A stretch of 64,000 nt of DNA from HGM12998 sp900756495 (GTDB lineage: Bacteria; Bacillota; Clostridia; Oscillospirales; Oscillospiraceae), in NCBI GenBank assembly GCA_958477305.1, contig CAUEFI010000002.1, forward strand, positions 62,001 to 126,000. The letters run 5' to 3'. Position 1 is the first letter of the stretch, and each line of letters opens with the position of its first letter. A model generated the notes under the pieces. The model was not told the DNA's origin and made no database searches. It worked only from the letters and a program-made list of their open reading frames with translations. The translations under genes and the position numbers were made by a program. Below, one piece after another: positions 7,725 through 16,100 of this stretch.

Positions 7725-9326
7725 CTATCGCTCCCACTTCTCGATCAGAGCCCGGATCTGATCGGCAAATTTGCCCAAATCCTTGTTCGTCCCTCCACGA
7801 TTGTGGGCAATAACCTCCATCAGCTTGCGGCCCACATCCTCCAGGCGCCGGTAGGCCGGAGAGGCCGAACCGGGCAATGCGGCAGGCGCCTTGGGCTCCA
7901 GCACCACGCCGGGCGCCAGCATCCGGTTGGCCAGCAGGTCATAGACCTCCTCATAGTTGGGCGAATGAGCGGGAATTCCCCGCTCACGCAGTGTCTGCGC
8001 ATAGATCTCCGTCACTGCGCTCTCTCCATGGACCACAAATACCTGCTGGGGCTTGGGCGTAAAAGCGCCAATCCAGCGGAGCAGACCATCCCGATCCGCA
8101 TGAGAGCTCAGGCCCTTGAAGTTTACAATCCGAGCTTGGACAGCGATCTCCTCTCCAAAGAGTTTCACGCTCTGTACGCCGTCCAGCAGACGGCGGCCCA
8201 AGCTGCCCTCGGCCTGGAACCCCACAAAGACCACCGCGCACTCTTTCCTCCAGAGATTATGCTTCAGGTGATGCCGGATTCGCCCGGCATCACACATACC
8301 AGAGGCAGAAATGATGACCTTGGGTGTCTTGTCCATATTCAGGGCTTTGGATTCCTCGCTGCTCTCAGTAATATTGAGTCCCGGGAACTGAAAAAGGGCT
8401 CCGTGGCGGATGGCCTCAATAGCAGCCTCGTCCAAATATCCGTGGAGATCGCCTGAGAAAATGCGGGTGGCCTCACCGGCAAGGGGAGAATCCACATAGA
8501 CCTGAAAATCTGGAACCTTTTTTACCAATCCCCGCTCCTTCATTTCCCGGATAAAGTAGAGCAGCTCCTGCGTACGTCCTACAGCAAAAGCGGGGATAAC
8601 CACATTGCCGCCCTGGCTCAGCGTCTCATCAATGATGGCGGCCAAATCGCCGGTGTAATCGGGCGTCTCGCTCATGTCGTGGAGCCGGTCGCCATATGTG
8701 CTCTCCGTCACAACATAGTCGGCTTCACAGATGTACTGGGGATCCCGGATAATAGGCTGATCCCGGTTGCCGATATCTCCTGAAAAGACGATCTTGCGGG
8801 TCTCATCTCCCTCTGTGAGCCAAAGTTCTGCACTGGAGGAGCCCAGCAGGTGTCCTGCATCCACAAAGCGGAGCCGCATCCCCTCCGAAATTTGAAGCTC
8901 TTCCCCGTACTCACAGGTAACCAAATGCTTGAGGGCCTCTTCCGCATCGGCAATGGTATAGAGGGGCTCCACGAGGGGCTTACCTGCCCGCTTGCCCTTC
9001 TGATTCTCCCACTGGGCATCGCTCTCCTGAATGTGGGCGGAATCCCTCAGCATGATGGACAGGAGCTGTCCAGTCAGCTTGGTACAGTAGATATTTCCGG
9101 AAAATCCCTGCTTTACCAGCAGCGGAATGCGTCCTGAGTGGTCGATATGGGCGTGTGTAACGATGACATCGTCGATATAAGCGGCATTGAAATCCAGCTC
9201 TCTATTGTCCCGTTCATCCCTGCCCTGTTGAAGGCCGCAGTCGATGAGTACCTTACGGCCGCCCGCCTCCACGCAGTGACAGCTTCCGGTAACCGCCTTG
9301 GCCGCGCCAAAAAAGGTCAGTTTCAT
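7725..9326 (-). CDS. Metallo-beta-lactamase / beta-CASP family nuclease
   Basis: This 533-residue protein has the MBL-fold metal motif 'THAHIDHSGRIP' near residue 60. The later ligands 'DAGHLLGSS' and 'FSGDIGNRDQP' follow, then a beta-CASP insert ('PAFAVGRTQELL') and the closing RMMBL part ('LSSHADRDGLL'). This is the CPSF73/Ysh1-like class of RNA-processing nucleases (COG1236), not a drug-hydrolysing lactamase. The start is ATG 9326 behind GAGGAGGTGCTTC. A small gene ends 26 bases upstream and is probably in the same transcript. Exact RNA targets are unknown. Confidence 0.9.
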   Translation of the reverse strand: MKLTFFGAAKAVTGSCHCVEAGGRKVLIDCGLQQGRDERDNRELDFNAAYIDDVIVTHAHIDHSGRIPLLVKQGFSGNIYCTKLTGQLLSIMLRDSAHIQESDAQWENQKGKRAGKPLVEPLYTIADAEEALKHLVTCEYGEELQISEGMRLRFVDAGHLLGSSSAELWLTEGDETRKIVFSGDIGNRDQPIIRDPQYICEADYVVTESTYGDRLHDMSETPDYTGDLAAIIDETLSQGGNVVIPAFAVGRTQELLYFIREMKERGLVKKVPDFQVYVDSPLAGEATRIFSGDLHGYLDEAAIEAIRHGALFQFPGLNITESSEESKALNMDKTPKVIISASGMCDAGRIRHHLKHNLWRKECAVVFVGFQAEGSLGRRLLDGVQSVKLFGEEIAVQARIVNFKGLSSHADRDGLLRWIGAFTPKPQQVFVVHGESAVTEIYAQTLRERGIPAHSPNYEEVYDLLANRMLAPGVVLEPKAPAALPGSASPAYRRLEDVGRKLMEVIAHNRGGTNKDLGKFADQIRALIEKWER

Positions 9327-9352
9327 GAAGCACCTCCTCATTGGTAGTGCTC

Positions 9353-9571
9353 TCATTTTAACCCCAAAACTGACTTCTGTAAATAGGCGGAAAGGGTGCG
9401 GTAGGAGGGGCAGAGGATCCGGCGGCCTAGGACTACCGAGAGAGCCTCATTCCATTGCTCCAGGGTATACCGGTTTACTTCCAGCACCGACAGGAGGGTC
9501 AGCAGCCAATAGGGGTCTGGATTTGATACACCCAGGTTGGCGCTTAGGCGCGCCAGAATTGGATTTTCCAT
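9353..9571 (-). CDS. Small conserved-looking protein of unknown function
   Basis: A 72-residue ORF starting at ATG 9571 with a strong site (GGGGGAGGTGGTATC) directly upstream. It is predicted soluble, Leu-rich and helical ('PYWLLTLLSVLEVNRYT', 'LSAYLQKSVLGLK'). It ends 26 bases before the beta-CASP gene, so the two are likely co-transcribed. No family recognised. The good ribosome site and operon position are the reasons for calling it. Confidence 0.6.
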   Translation of the reverse strand: MENPILARLSANLGVSNPDPYWLLTLLSVLEVNRYTLEQWNEALSVVLGRRILCPSYRTLSAYLQKSVLGLK

Positions 9572-9961
9572 GATACCACCTCCCCCTATTCTATGCGACA
9601 GGGGAGGAAAAGGGGGCATCTTCACACATGCCGCATGATGCCGAGCAACTTCTGCCAAGTCCTCACACGGACCACCATTGCGCATGCCAACACAGCACAG
9701 TCATTCTAACGCCCTCAATCATCAAATATAACGGATAACCCTGCTGTTTTACTGTGCGGCAGGCAATTTATCTTGAGGCATCTCATCGGAAATGATATGA
9801 AATTTAAACTCTCCTTTACCCGTTGGACTGATTTAGGCTTACCTAACAATTCATTCGTCGAAATACACAGAAATGCGCACAAGAAAATGACATCACCTGA
9901 AAAGGAAATGCCATTAAACAAATCAATCAGATACAGAGTAGAGCATATGCTTTTATAAAAA
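9572..9961. other. Intergenic region without a recognised gene
   Basis: About 390 bp. It becomes AT-rich from about 9720. Two overlapping 60-70-codon ORFs on opposite strands have no usable ribosome site and no family resemblance. I see nothing else in it. Confidence 0.5.
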
Positions 9962-9997
9962 ATGAGGGTGTACGCCCGAAAAAGCGCACGCCCTCAT
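9962..9997 (-). terminator. Terminator behind the SLH relic
   Basis: ATGAGGGTGTACGC (9962-9975) pairs with 9984-9997 with one mismatch and one G-U pair. On the minus strand it is followed by TTTTTTATAAAA. It sits directly after the stop codon of the SLH fragment and so was that gene's terminator. Confidence 0.75.
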
Positions 9998-10002
9998 TTT
10001 GA

Positions 10003-10160
10003 TTATTCTGCAAAAGCCCGATAAGGGAATGTTACAATCTGCGCCCGGGTGCAGGTAGTATTCGGAGAGAATGTAGCTACGCTGGTACCACTGGCCACGC
10101 CATCTATCTCCCTTGTGCTCTGTGGACTGAATTTTGGATGTAAACGAGATCTCTCCGTCA
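10003..10160 (-). pseudogene. Remnant of an SLH-domain protein (C-terminal end)
   Basis: On the minus strand 10003-10161 reads an open frame ending at TAA (10003-10005). It contains 'DGVASGTSVATFSPNTT' and then 'CTRAQIVTFPYRAF', the C-terminal half of an S-layer-homology repeat, which anchors proteins to cell-wall polymers. It keeps its own terminator. The upstream part is a second partial repeat ('KFSPQSTREI') fused in frame, and there is no signal peptide, full repeat or start. The 3' end of the small zinc-ribbon gene abuts it. It is the tail of a decayed surface-protein gene. Confidence 0.75.
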
Positions 10161-10415
10161 CTTTATTTCAATTTTTATAATCTCTCCACAATGCCGGCAG
10201 TGGTATGTATGATTCTTTGCATAAAAAAGTCTATCCAAATTTTCGAATCCGCCACATTGAGGACATCTTAAATATCGTTTATCGACCCACACATACCCTG
10301 CCAGAGCAAGAACTGCAAGGATAAACAAGGGATTGAAGAAAAAGCCGCCAATCAAGCAAAACGTAAAAACGATTACACAAAAAAATGCCAAATTGATTTT
10401 ATTACTCTTCACCAT
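10158..10415 (-). CDS. Small membrane protein with a C-terminal zinc ribbon
   Basis: 85 residues starting at ATG 10415 after GAGGAGGATGAGTA. Two hydrophobic stretches (about 8-25 and 28-45) are followed by a CxxC...CxxC ribbon: 'CPQCGG' and, about 20 residues on, 'CRHCGE'. It is AT-rich compared with its neighbours and ends where the SLH relic begins, suggesting a locally rearranged segment. Function unknown; possibly a membrane-tethered metal- or partner-binding module. Confidence 0.65.
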   Translation of the reverse strand: MVKSNKINLAFFCVIVFTFCLIGGFFFNPLFILAVLALAGYVWVDKRYLRCPQCGGFENLDRLFYAKNHTYHCRHCGEIIKIEIK

Positions 10416-10796
10416 TACTCATCCTCCTCATAAATTCGAATTTATTGTTCAATTTTATGTTACTATATTTTTCTGCTTCATTCAATGTATAGTTAATTTG
10501 ACGGAGTTAGAATCCGTAAGTCCAAAAGTAAAAAGGGAGAATTCAAATCCGCTATTGACGAAAGATCATTTTGATGCTACGCTCTACCTATATAGATCAT
10601 TTGACTTTTTGCTGGAATATGTGGTGGAGTCTGTCATAGAGAGCGGTCATGCCGTGTCTCTATTTATTTCAGCATCTGATCTTGAAGGGGACTTTTGTGT
10701 CTTTCTTTTGAGGATGACAGGGCTTCTATTCCACTGAAGTCCTGATTATTTTTTGCCTTCAAGCCGGTTAGCCGCATAGATAGGGTAGGTATTTAT
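10416..10796. other. AT-rich intergenic region upstream of the phosphate transporter
   Basis: 381 bp. One frame on the plus strand is open across much of it (10333-10737) but has no ribosome site and overlaps the zinc-ribbon gene in antisense, so I do not call it. A short stretch near 10500-10580 reads 'RKSKSKKGEFKS' in another frame and may be gene debris. Promoter elements for the phosphate transporter must lie here, but none is convincing by eye. Confidence 0.4.
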
Positions 10797-11849
10797 ATGG
10801 ATTTTTCGCTGTCATATTTTTTAAACGCTGTATCCTCTGATCCCGTTTTGCTCATCACTGCACTGCTGACGCTCGGTGTTATCTTTGTAAACGGCTGGAC
10901 TGACGCTCCCAACGCAATCGCCACTTGCATTACGACGCGATGCCTGAACGCACGGACTGCAATTCTGATCAGTGCCGTCTTTAATTTCCTTGGCGTTTTG
11001 ATTATGACACGAATCAACAGCTCTGTCGCCTCCACGATCAGCAATATGGTCGACTTTGGGGGGAATACACAGCAGGCTTTGATCGCGCTGTGCGCTGCCC
11101 TTGTCTCCATTGTCGTGTATAGCGTCGGCGCCTCACTCTTTGGAATTCCCACCAGCGAAAGCCATAGTCTGATTGCCGGCCTGTCCGGCGCAGCGATTGC
11201 GATTCAAAACGGCATTGGCGGAATCAACATGGGTGAATGGGTCAAAGTGATCTATGGCCTCTTCATGAGCCTGCTCTTGGGCTTCCTGTGCGGCTGGGTC
11301 ATATGTAAGTTGCTGACCGTCATCTGCGCAAATATGAACCGGCACAAGACAAACCGTTTTTTTCAAGGGGCCGAGATATTTGGCGCAGCGGCAATGAGCT
11401 TTATGCACGGGGCTCAGGATGGCCAGAAATTTATCGGTGTCCTGCTGCTCGGCGTAGCGTTCTGCAATGGGCAAAGCAGCGTCAGCGGTGCCGTTATTCC
11501 TATCTGGCTGATGGTGGTATGCAGTATTGTCATGGGCGTCGGCACTAGTGTCGGCGGCGAAAAGATCATTAAATCTGTCGGCATGGACATGGTTCACCTG
11601 GAAAAATATCAGGGATTTGCCGCCGATTTATCTGCTGCAGCCTGTCTGTTACTTTCCAGCCTGTTCGGAATTCCGGTCTCTACCACACATACAAAGACCA
11701 GCGCAATCATGGGTGTGGGTGCGGTCAAGCGTCTGTCCGCCATCAATTTTGGCGTCGTAAAGGATATGATGCTCACATGGGTATTTACCTTTCCCGGCTG
11801 CGGCCTCATCAGCTTCGCCATGGCGAAGCTGTTTATGGCAATTCTGTAA
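10797..11849 (+). CDS. pit: PiT-family inorganic phosphate transporter
   Basis: 350 residues, about 10 transmembrane segments. It carries the duplicated Pho4/PiT signature: 'NGWTDAPNAIATCI' near residue 32 and 'GIPVSTTHTKTSAIMG' near 285, plus 'GIPTSESHSLIAGL' and 'MSFMHGAQDGQKF' in between. PiT proteins take up phosphate as a metal-phosphate complex with protons or Na+. The start ATG 10797 has a moderate site (GGGTAGG). The DUF47/PhoU-like gene 48 bases downstream is the usual partner and probably regulates the transporter. Confidence 0.93.
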   Translation: MDFSLSYFLNAVSSDPVLLITALLTLGVIFVNGWTDAPNAIATCITTRCLNARTAILISAVFNFLGVLIMTRINSSVASTISNMVDFGGNTQQALIALCAALVSIVVYSVGASLFGIPTSESHSLIAGLSGAAIAIQNGIGGINMGEWVKVIYGLFMSLLLGFLCGWVICKLLTVICANMNRHKTNRFFQGAEIFGAAAMSFMHGAQDGQKFIGVLLLGVAFCNGQSSVSGAVIPIWLMVVCSIVMGVGTSVGGEKIIKSVGMDMVHLEKYQGFAADLSAAACLLLSSLFGIPVSTTHTKTSAIMGVGAVKRLSAINFGVVKDMMLTWVFTFPGCGLISFAMAKLFMAIL

Positions 11850-11897
11850 CCCCATCTCCACATCATCTGGATCACATATTAAGAGGGAGAGAGTAAT

Positions 11898-12521
11898 ATG
11901 GCAAAAAAGCAAGATGCATTTTATTTTGACACATTCATTACATGTACGGATTATTCCTGTCAGGCCGCCCATCTCCTCAACAAGGTCATGCAGCAGTACG
12001 ATCCAGAACAGATAAAGGAAAAATTGGACGAAATGCATGCGGTAGAGCATGCAGCGGATATGAAGAAACACGAATTGCTCAGTGTGCTCGCCAAAGCATT
12101 CATCACGCCGATCGAGCGTGAAGACATCCTTCTGCTGAGCCAGAATATTGACGAAGTAACTGACAAAATTGAGGATGTATTGCTCCGGATCTACTGCAAT
12201 AATGTTGAAAGCATCCGTCCGGACGCGCTGGCACTGTCTGAAGTTGTAATCCGATGCTGTGAAGAGGCAAAATGCATGGCCAAAGAATTTGCAGATTTTA
12301 AGCACTCCAAAAGCCTGCACGATCATATTGTTCACATCAATACGATGGAGGAAGAGGCAGATCAGCTTTTTATCACTAGTTTGCGCACTCTGCATACAAC
12401 CTGCAGCGACCCCATTGAGATTATCGTCTGGCGTGAAATCTATATCTATCTGGAGAAGTGCGTGGATGCCTGTGAACATATGGCGGATACGATCGAACGT
12501 GTTGTAATGAAGAATTCCTGA
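11898..12521 (+). CDS. DUF47 family PhoU-like protein, partner of the PiT transporter
   Basis: 207 residues, almost wholly alpha-helical, with the PhoU/DUF47 pattern of acidic helices: 'MHAVEHAADMKKHELL', 'PIEREDILLLSQNIDEVTD' and a second repeat 'MEEEADQLF'. These conserved Asp/Glu motifs bind metal clusters in PhoU-like bundles. It starts at ATG 11898 after AAGAGGGAGAG. Pit-DUF47 pairs are widespread, and the DUF47 protein is thought to modulate transport. A terminator lies about 190 bases downstream. Confidence 0.92.
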   Translation: MAKKQDAFYFDTFITCTDYSCQAAHLLNKVMQQYDPEQIKEKLDEMHAVEHAADMKKHELLSVLAKAFITPIEREDILLLSQNIDEVTDKIEDVLLRIYCNNVESIRPDALALSEVVIRCCEEAKCMAKEFADFKHSKSLHDHIVHINTMEEEADQLFITSLRTLHTTCSDPIEIIVWREIYIYLEKCVDACEHMADTIERVVMKNS

Positions 12522-12855
12522 GCTCAAGTCTTCCCCTCTGCTTGCGCATGTGTTATCCCATATCCTGCACAGATATTTCCAAGCGCTCTTTGGGAGGCAA
12601 ACGGGGACATCTGTGGTTCCGGTACTCCCCTATTCCTTATGGCAAGTAGGGCTGTGTCAGCTGTGCATCGCGCTGTTATCCTGTCATCTGCCCTCTTTCC
12701 AAAACAAGCACCCCATTTGTTACTCAGATTCTGCCGTTCTGAGCAACAAATGGGGTGCTGCTTTTCGGATACCTATGAGAACCGCAGTTCAATAGCCTGT
12801 CCCTCATTCACAGGAAACATGACTCGATAAACTTCCGGAGATCCGCCATCAATCG
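12522..12855. other. Intergenic region holding the pit operon terminator
   Basis: 334 bp between convergent genes. It contains the terminator at 12708-12762. An 81-codon plus-strand ORF across the hairpin has no ribosome site. I see nothing else. Confidence 0.6.
12708..12762 (+). terminator. Terminator of the pit-DUF47 operon
   Basis: A 20-position stem with one A/C mismatch (12708-12727 with 12739-12758) closes an 11-base loop and is followed by TGCTTTT. The stem is unusually long and may act in both directions, because the CoA-transferase gene converges on it. Confidence 0.8.
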
Positions 12856-14343
12856 CTATGTAACTGGTTCCTCTTTCATACTGCCGGTCTCCAGATATCT
12901 CTGATGCCAGGCAAAAGCCGTTGCCAAATCGTGGGGCGTCTGAAGTCCTGCCCCCACTTTGCAGGCGCGCTCATAATAGGTCCGCAGTGCGGGACGATAG
13001 TCGGGGTGGCAGCAACACTCTATCATACGCTCGGCCCGCTCCCGAGGTGCCAAGAACCGCAGGTCAGCCAACCCCTGTTCGGTGACCAACACCTGTACAT
13101 CGTGCTCTGTGCTGTCCACATGGGTGGCCATGGGTACGATCCTGGAAATTGCGCCCTTCTTGCCAATGGACGGCGTCATGAATATGGAAATTCCGGCATT
13201 ATGGGCAAAATCGGAGGATCCCCCTATACCGTTGATGATCCGGCTTCCGGCGATATGGGTCGAGTTTACGTTTCCATAGAGATCCGCCTCTACGGCAGTA
13301 TTCATGGCCACCACTCGGAAACGGCGGATAAGCGTATCACAATTGCTGATGTTCTGCGGGCGCAGGACAATATGTTTCTTAAAAAATTCAAAATTTTCAT
13401 AGAAATGCGCCTCACACTCTCTGGAAAGGCACAGGGATGTGGCCGAGGCGGCCGTCACCACCCCCTGCTCAATCAGGCGCAGGGCGCTATCCTGAATCAC
13501 CTCTGTAAAAATAGACAGGTTTTGGAATTTCCCCCTTCCCAGTCCGGCGAGCACAGCGTTGGCCACCGCGCCGACGCCGGATTGGATACAAAAGGAAGGA
13601 GACAGCAAGCCCTTGTCAATCTCATGCTCCAAAAAGGAGATGATCTCGGTAGCCATCGCCTCGGCATCCGGTCCCGGTGCAGGGAAGTCTGGGTGCTGAT
13701 CCGGCATGTCGGAGACCACGACAGCGGCAACTTTCTTTGGATCCAGCCGCACAAAGGTATCCCCCACCCGCTGCATGGGGGCCAGCAGGCGCCGTTCGGT
13801 ATCCGTGCGAGAGGAAATGTCGTGAAGGCCCTCCAGAGTGACAGGGTGGTTCAGATTCAGTTCCAAAATTACCTTTTCGGCACAGTCCGCCAGCGCCATA
13901 GAGAGCCCTACAGACAGCGTAGGGACAAAGCTGCCGTCCTCATGGATCAGGCAGCACTCCAAAATAGCTACATCCACCTTACCGAACTCGCCCCGGCGCA
14001 GCGCCTGGGTCACCCGTCCCAAATGGATATCGGTATATAAGACATCGCCGCTGTTGATTCGGGCCCTCAGATCGTTGTTGGTCTGAAACGCATAGCGACG
14101 CTTCATTTGGCCAGAACGGGCCAAGCTGCCGTCCAGCTCATCGCCCACCGAGGCCCCGCAGATGACCGTCAAATCCCGCGCTGTTCCCAGTTCTGCGATG
14201 GCCAGCGAAACCGCCTTGGGATACCCAATTCGGGTAAACCCACTGGTGCCGATGGTCATTCCGCTTTTGATCATGCGGGCGGCATCCTCCGCACTCATAA
14301 CCTGTCCGCGCAGTGCGGCAGATTGAATTCTATCCTCATACAT
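12856..14343 (-). CDS. Acetyl-CoA hydrolase/transferase family protein (succinate/acetate CoA-transferase-like)
   Basis: 495 residues from ATG 14343 (protein MYEDRIQ...), placed by the GTGGAGGATTTGGGC site; a longer open frame upstream would give an untypical N-terminal extension. Family marks are 'GTSGFTRIGYPKAV' near residue 30, 'AVEADLYGNVNSTH' (the probable catalytic Glu region), 'IINGIGGSSDFAHNA' and 'VTEQGLADLR'. Enzymes of this Cat1/AarC-like class move CoA between acetate and acyl-CoAs such as succinyl-, propionyl- or butyryl-CoA in anaerobic fermentation. Which pair is used here cannot be read. An extended -10 (TGTATAAT, minus strand, 14435-14442) lies about 95 bases upstream. Confidence 0.88.
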   Translation of the reverse strand: MYEDRIQSAALRGQVMSAEDAARMIKSGMTIGTSGFTRIGYPKAVSLAIAELGTARDLTVICGASVGDELDGSLARSGQMKRRYAFQTNNDLRARINSGDVLYTDIHLGRVTQALRRGEFGKVDVAILECCLIHEDGSFVPTLSVGLSMALADCAEKVILELNLNHPVTLEGLHDISSRTDTERRLLAPMQRVGDTFVRLDPKKVAAVVVSDMPDQHPDFPAPGPDAEAMATEIISFLEHEIDKGLLSPSFCIQSGVGAVANAVLAGLGRGKFQNLSIFTEVIQDSALRLIEQGVVTAASATSLCLSRECEAHFYENFEFFKKHIVLRPQNISNCDTLIRRFRVVAMNTAVEADLYGNVNSTHIAGSRIINGIGGSSDFAHNAGISIFMTPSIGKKGAISRIVPMATHVDSTEHDVQVLVTEQGLADLRFLAPRERAERMIECCCHPDYRPALRTYYERACKVGAGLQTPHDLATAFAWHQRYLETGSMKEEPVT

Positions 14344-14556
14344 GCCCAAATCCTCCACAATCATGCAGGCCTCCGGCAACTCCTCTCCCCCCGCCGGAGC
14401 CCAACATGCAGCTTTTATTTCAGACGATTTTATCATTATACACGAAAGCGGCAAAAAGATCGACCTTCTCAGCAGGAAGTTCTTCATTTTATACAAAAGA
14501 TCTCCATAATCACGGACTTCAGCAGATGAAACCGATTTTGTGTTGGCGGAAACGCC

Positions 14557-14589
14557 AAAACAGGCCCGTCCGTGAAACGGACGGGCCTG
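14557..14589 (-). terminator. Terminator of pyk
   Basis: A 13-bp perfect stem (14561-14573 with 14577-14589), a 3-base loop and TTTT on the minus strand, 22 bases after the pyk stop. Confidence 0.9.
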
Positions 14590-14611
14590 CGCTGATTTCA
14601 TGGGGAACCGT

Positions 14612-16042
14612 TCAGGCTTTCCCTCCCACCACCTGGGCTTTGATGAGATTGGTTGTGCCGGACCGGCCAATAGGGACTCCGGCGGTAATGACCACGGTAT
14701 CGCCCGGTTTGACGGCCTCCTCTTTCCTGGCCACCTCAACGGCCTGAGAGAACAGCCGGTCTGTGGAGTCCACCTCCCCGGAGAGATAGGGGTGAACGCC
14801 CCAGGAAATGGCCAGCTGGCGGCGGCTCCACTCGTTCTGGCACAGAGCGATGATGGGGCAGGCGGGCCGGAAACGGGAGATCACCTTGGCGGTATAGCCC
14901 GACTTGGTGGCCGCCAGAATTGCGGAGGCGTTTAGGTCCATGGCGGTCAGACAGCAGGAGTGGGTGATGGCATCGTTGATAGTGGCCACGCCGGGGAGTA
15001 GGCTGTGCTCCCGGAAGCGGCCCCAGTAGTCAATCGCGCCTTCGGCGGCGGTAACGGTGTCCACCATCGTCTCCAGCGCCTCAATGGGATACTTGCCCGA
15101 AGCAGTCTCTCCCGACAGCATGACACAGGATGTGCCGTCGAAGACAGCGTTGGCCACGTCAGAGACCTCGGCCCGGGTGGGCCGGGGATTGCGCATCATG
15201 GAATCCAGCATTTGGGTTGCAGTAATGACCGGTTTCCCCTCCCGAATGGTGGCTTTAATCATCCGTTTCTGAAGTATCGGCACCTCATGGGCGGGGATTT
15301 CCACCCCCAGATCTCCCCGGGCCACCATAATGCCGTCGGACACCTTGATGATCGCATCCAGATTTTCCACACCCTCCCGGTTCTCAATCTTGGCTATAAT
15401 CCGGATGTTGTCTCCGCCGTATTGCTGGAGGCAGGCACGGATATCTTCCACATCGGACGCCTTGCGGACAAACGATGCGGCGATAAAATCAAAGTCGTTC
15501 TCCACGGCAAATTTCAGGTCCTCTCGATCCTTCTCGGTCACAGAGGGCAGAAGGATGTGCACGTCGGGAATATTAATGGACTTATTGCTGGACAGTGGCC
15601 CCCCGTCCTCCACAGTGCAGAGGATATCATGGCCCTTGATCTCCTTGACGATGAGCTCAATGAGTCCATCGTCCAACAGTACCCGGTTGCCCGGCGAGAG
15701 CTCCTGGTGGAGATTGGCATAGGTCACTGATACCCTGTGTTCATCTCCGGGCACGTCGTCGGTGGTAAGGGTAAACTCCCCGCCGGATACCAGCGTCACC
15801 GGCCCGTTTTCAAAGGTCTTGATACGGATTTCCGGCCCCTTTGTATCCAAAATAGTAGCAACGGGAGCCCCGAGCTCGTCCCGGGCATGCTTCAGCTTGA
15901 GGAGCTGGGCACGGTGGCTCTCGTGGGTGCCGTGGGAGAAGTTGAAGCGGGCTGCATTCATGCCGGCTAAAATGAGCTGGCGAATGGTCTCCTCATGATC
16001 CACAGCGGGGCCCAGGGTGCAGATGATTTTTGTCTTTCTCAT
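14612..16042 (-). CDS. pyk: Pyruvate kinase
   Basis: 476 residues; converts phosphoenolpyruvate and ADP to pyruvate and ATP, the last step of glycolysis. Present are the N-terminal 'TKIICTLGPA', 'NFSHG', 'DTKGPEIR', the catalytic region 'IIAKIENREGVEN', the family signature 'GIMVARGDLGVE' and 'TATQMLDSM'. The length matches the classical form without the extra C-terminal PEP-utiliser-like domain of Bacillus pyruvate kinase (about 585 residues). It starts at ATG 16042 with a GGAGG site and has its own terminator, so it is probably monocistronic. Confidence 0.97.
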   Translation of the reverse strand: MRKTKIICTLGPAVDHEETIRQLILAGMNAARFNFSHGTHESHRAQLLKLKHARDELGAPVATILDTKGPEIRIKTFENGPVTLVSGGEFTLTTDDVPGDEHRVSVTYANLHQELSPGNRVLLDDGLIELIVKEIKGHDILCTVEDGGPLSSNKSINIPDVHILLPSVTEKDREDLKFAVENDFDFIAASFVRKASDVEDIRACLQQYGGDNIRIIAKIENREGVENLDAIIKVSDGIMVARGDLGVEIPAHEVPILQKRMIKATIREGKPVITATQMLDSMMRNPRPTRAEVSDVANAVFDGTSCVMLSGETASGKYPIEALETMVDTVTAAEGAIDYWGRFREHSLLPGVATINDAITHSCCLTAMDLNASAILAATKSGYTAKVISRFRPACPIIALCQNEWSRRQLAISWGVHPYLSGEVDSTDRLFSQAVEVARKEEAVKPGDTVVITAGVPIGRSGTTNLIKAQVVGGKA

Positions 16043-16100
16043 AACTTACCTCCATCGGGTATGTCTTTCCTCGTACTCATTATCTTATCCAACGGAGTCA

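Noticed and set aside
7513..7737. A 74-codon minus-strand ORF after the beta-CASP gene
   Set aside because: It spans the terminator hairpin of that gene and lacks a ribosome site.
7725..9326. The MBL-fold protein as an antibiotic-resistance beta-lactamase
   Set aside because: It has the beta-CASP insertion and RMMBL motifs of RNA-processing nucleases and no signal peptide.
10500..10580. A possible decayed tRNA (TTCAAATCC-like T-loop)
   Set aside because: No acceptor or anticodon stem can be formed around it.
10333..10737. A 134-codon plus-strand ORF before pit
   Set aside because: It has no ribosome site, overlaps the zinc-ribbon gene in antisense and matches no family.
12550..12795. An 81-codon plus-strand ORF after the DUF47 gene
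   Set aside because: It runs through the terminator stem and has no ribosome site or recognisable sequence.
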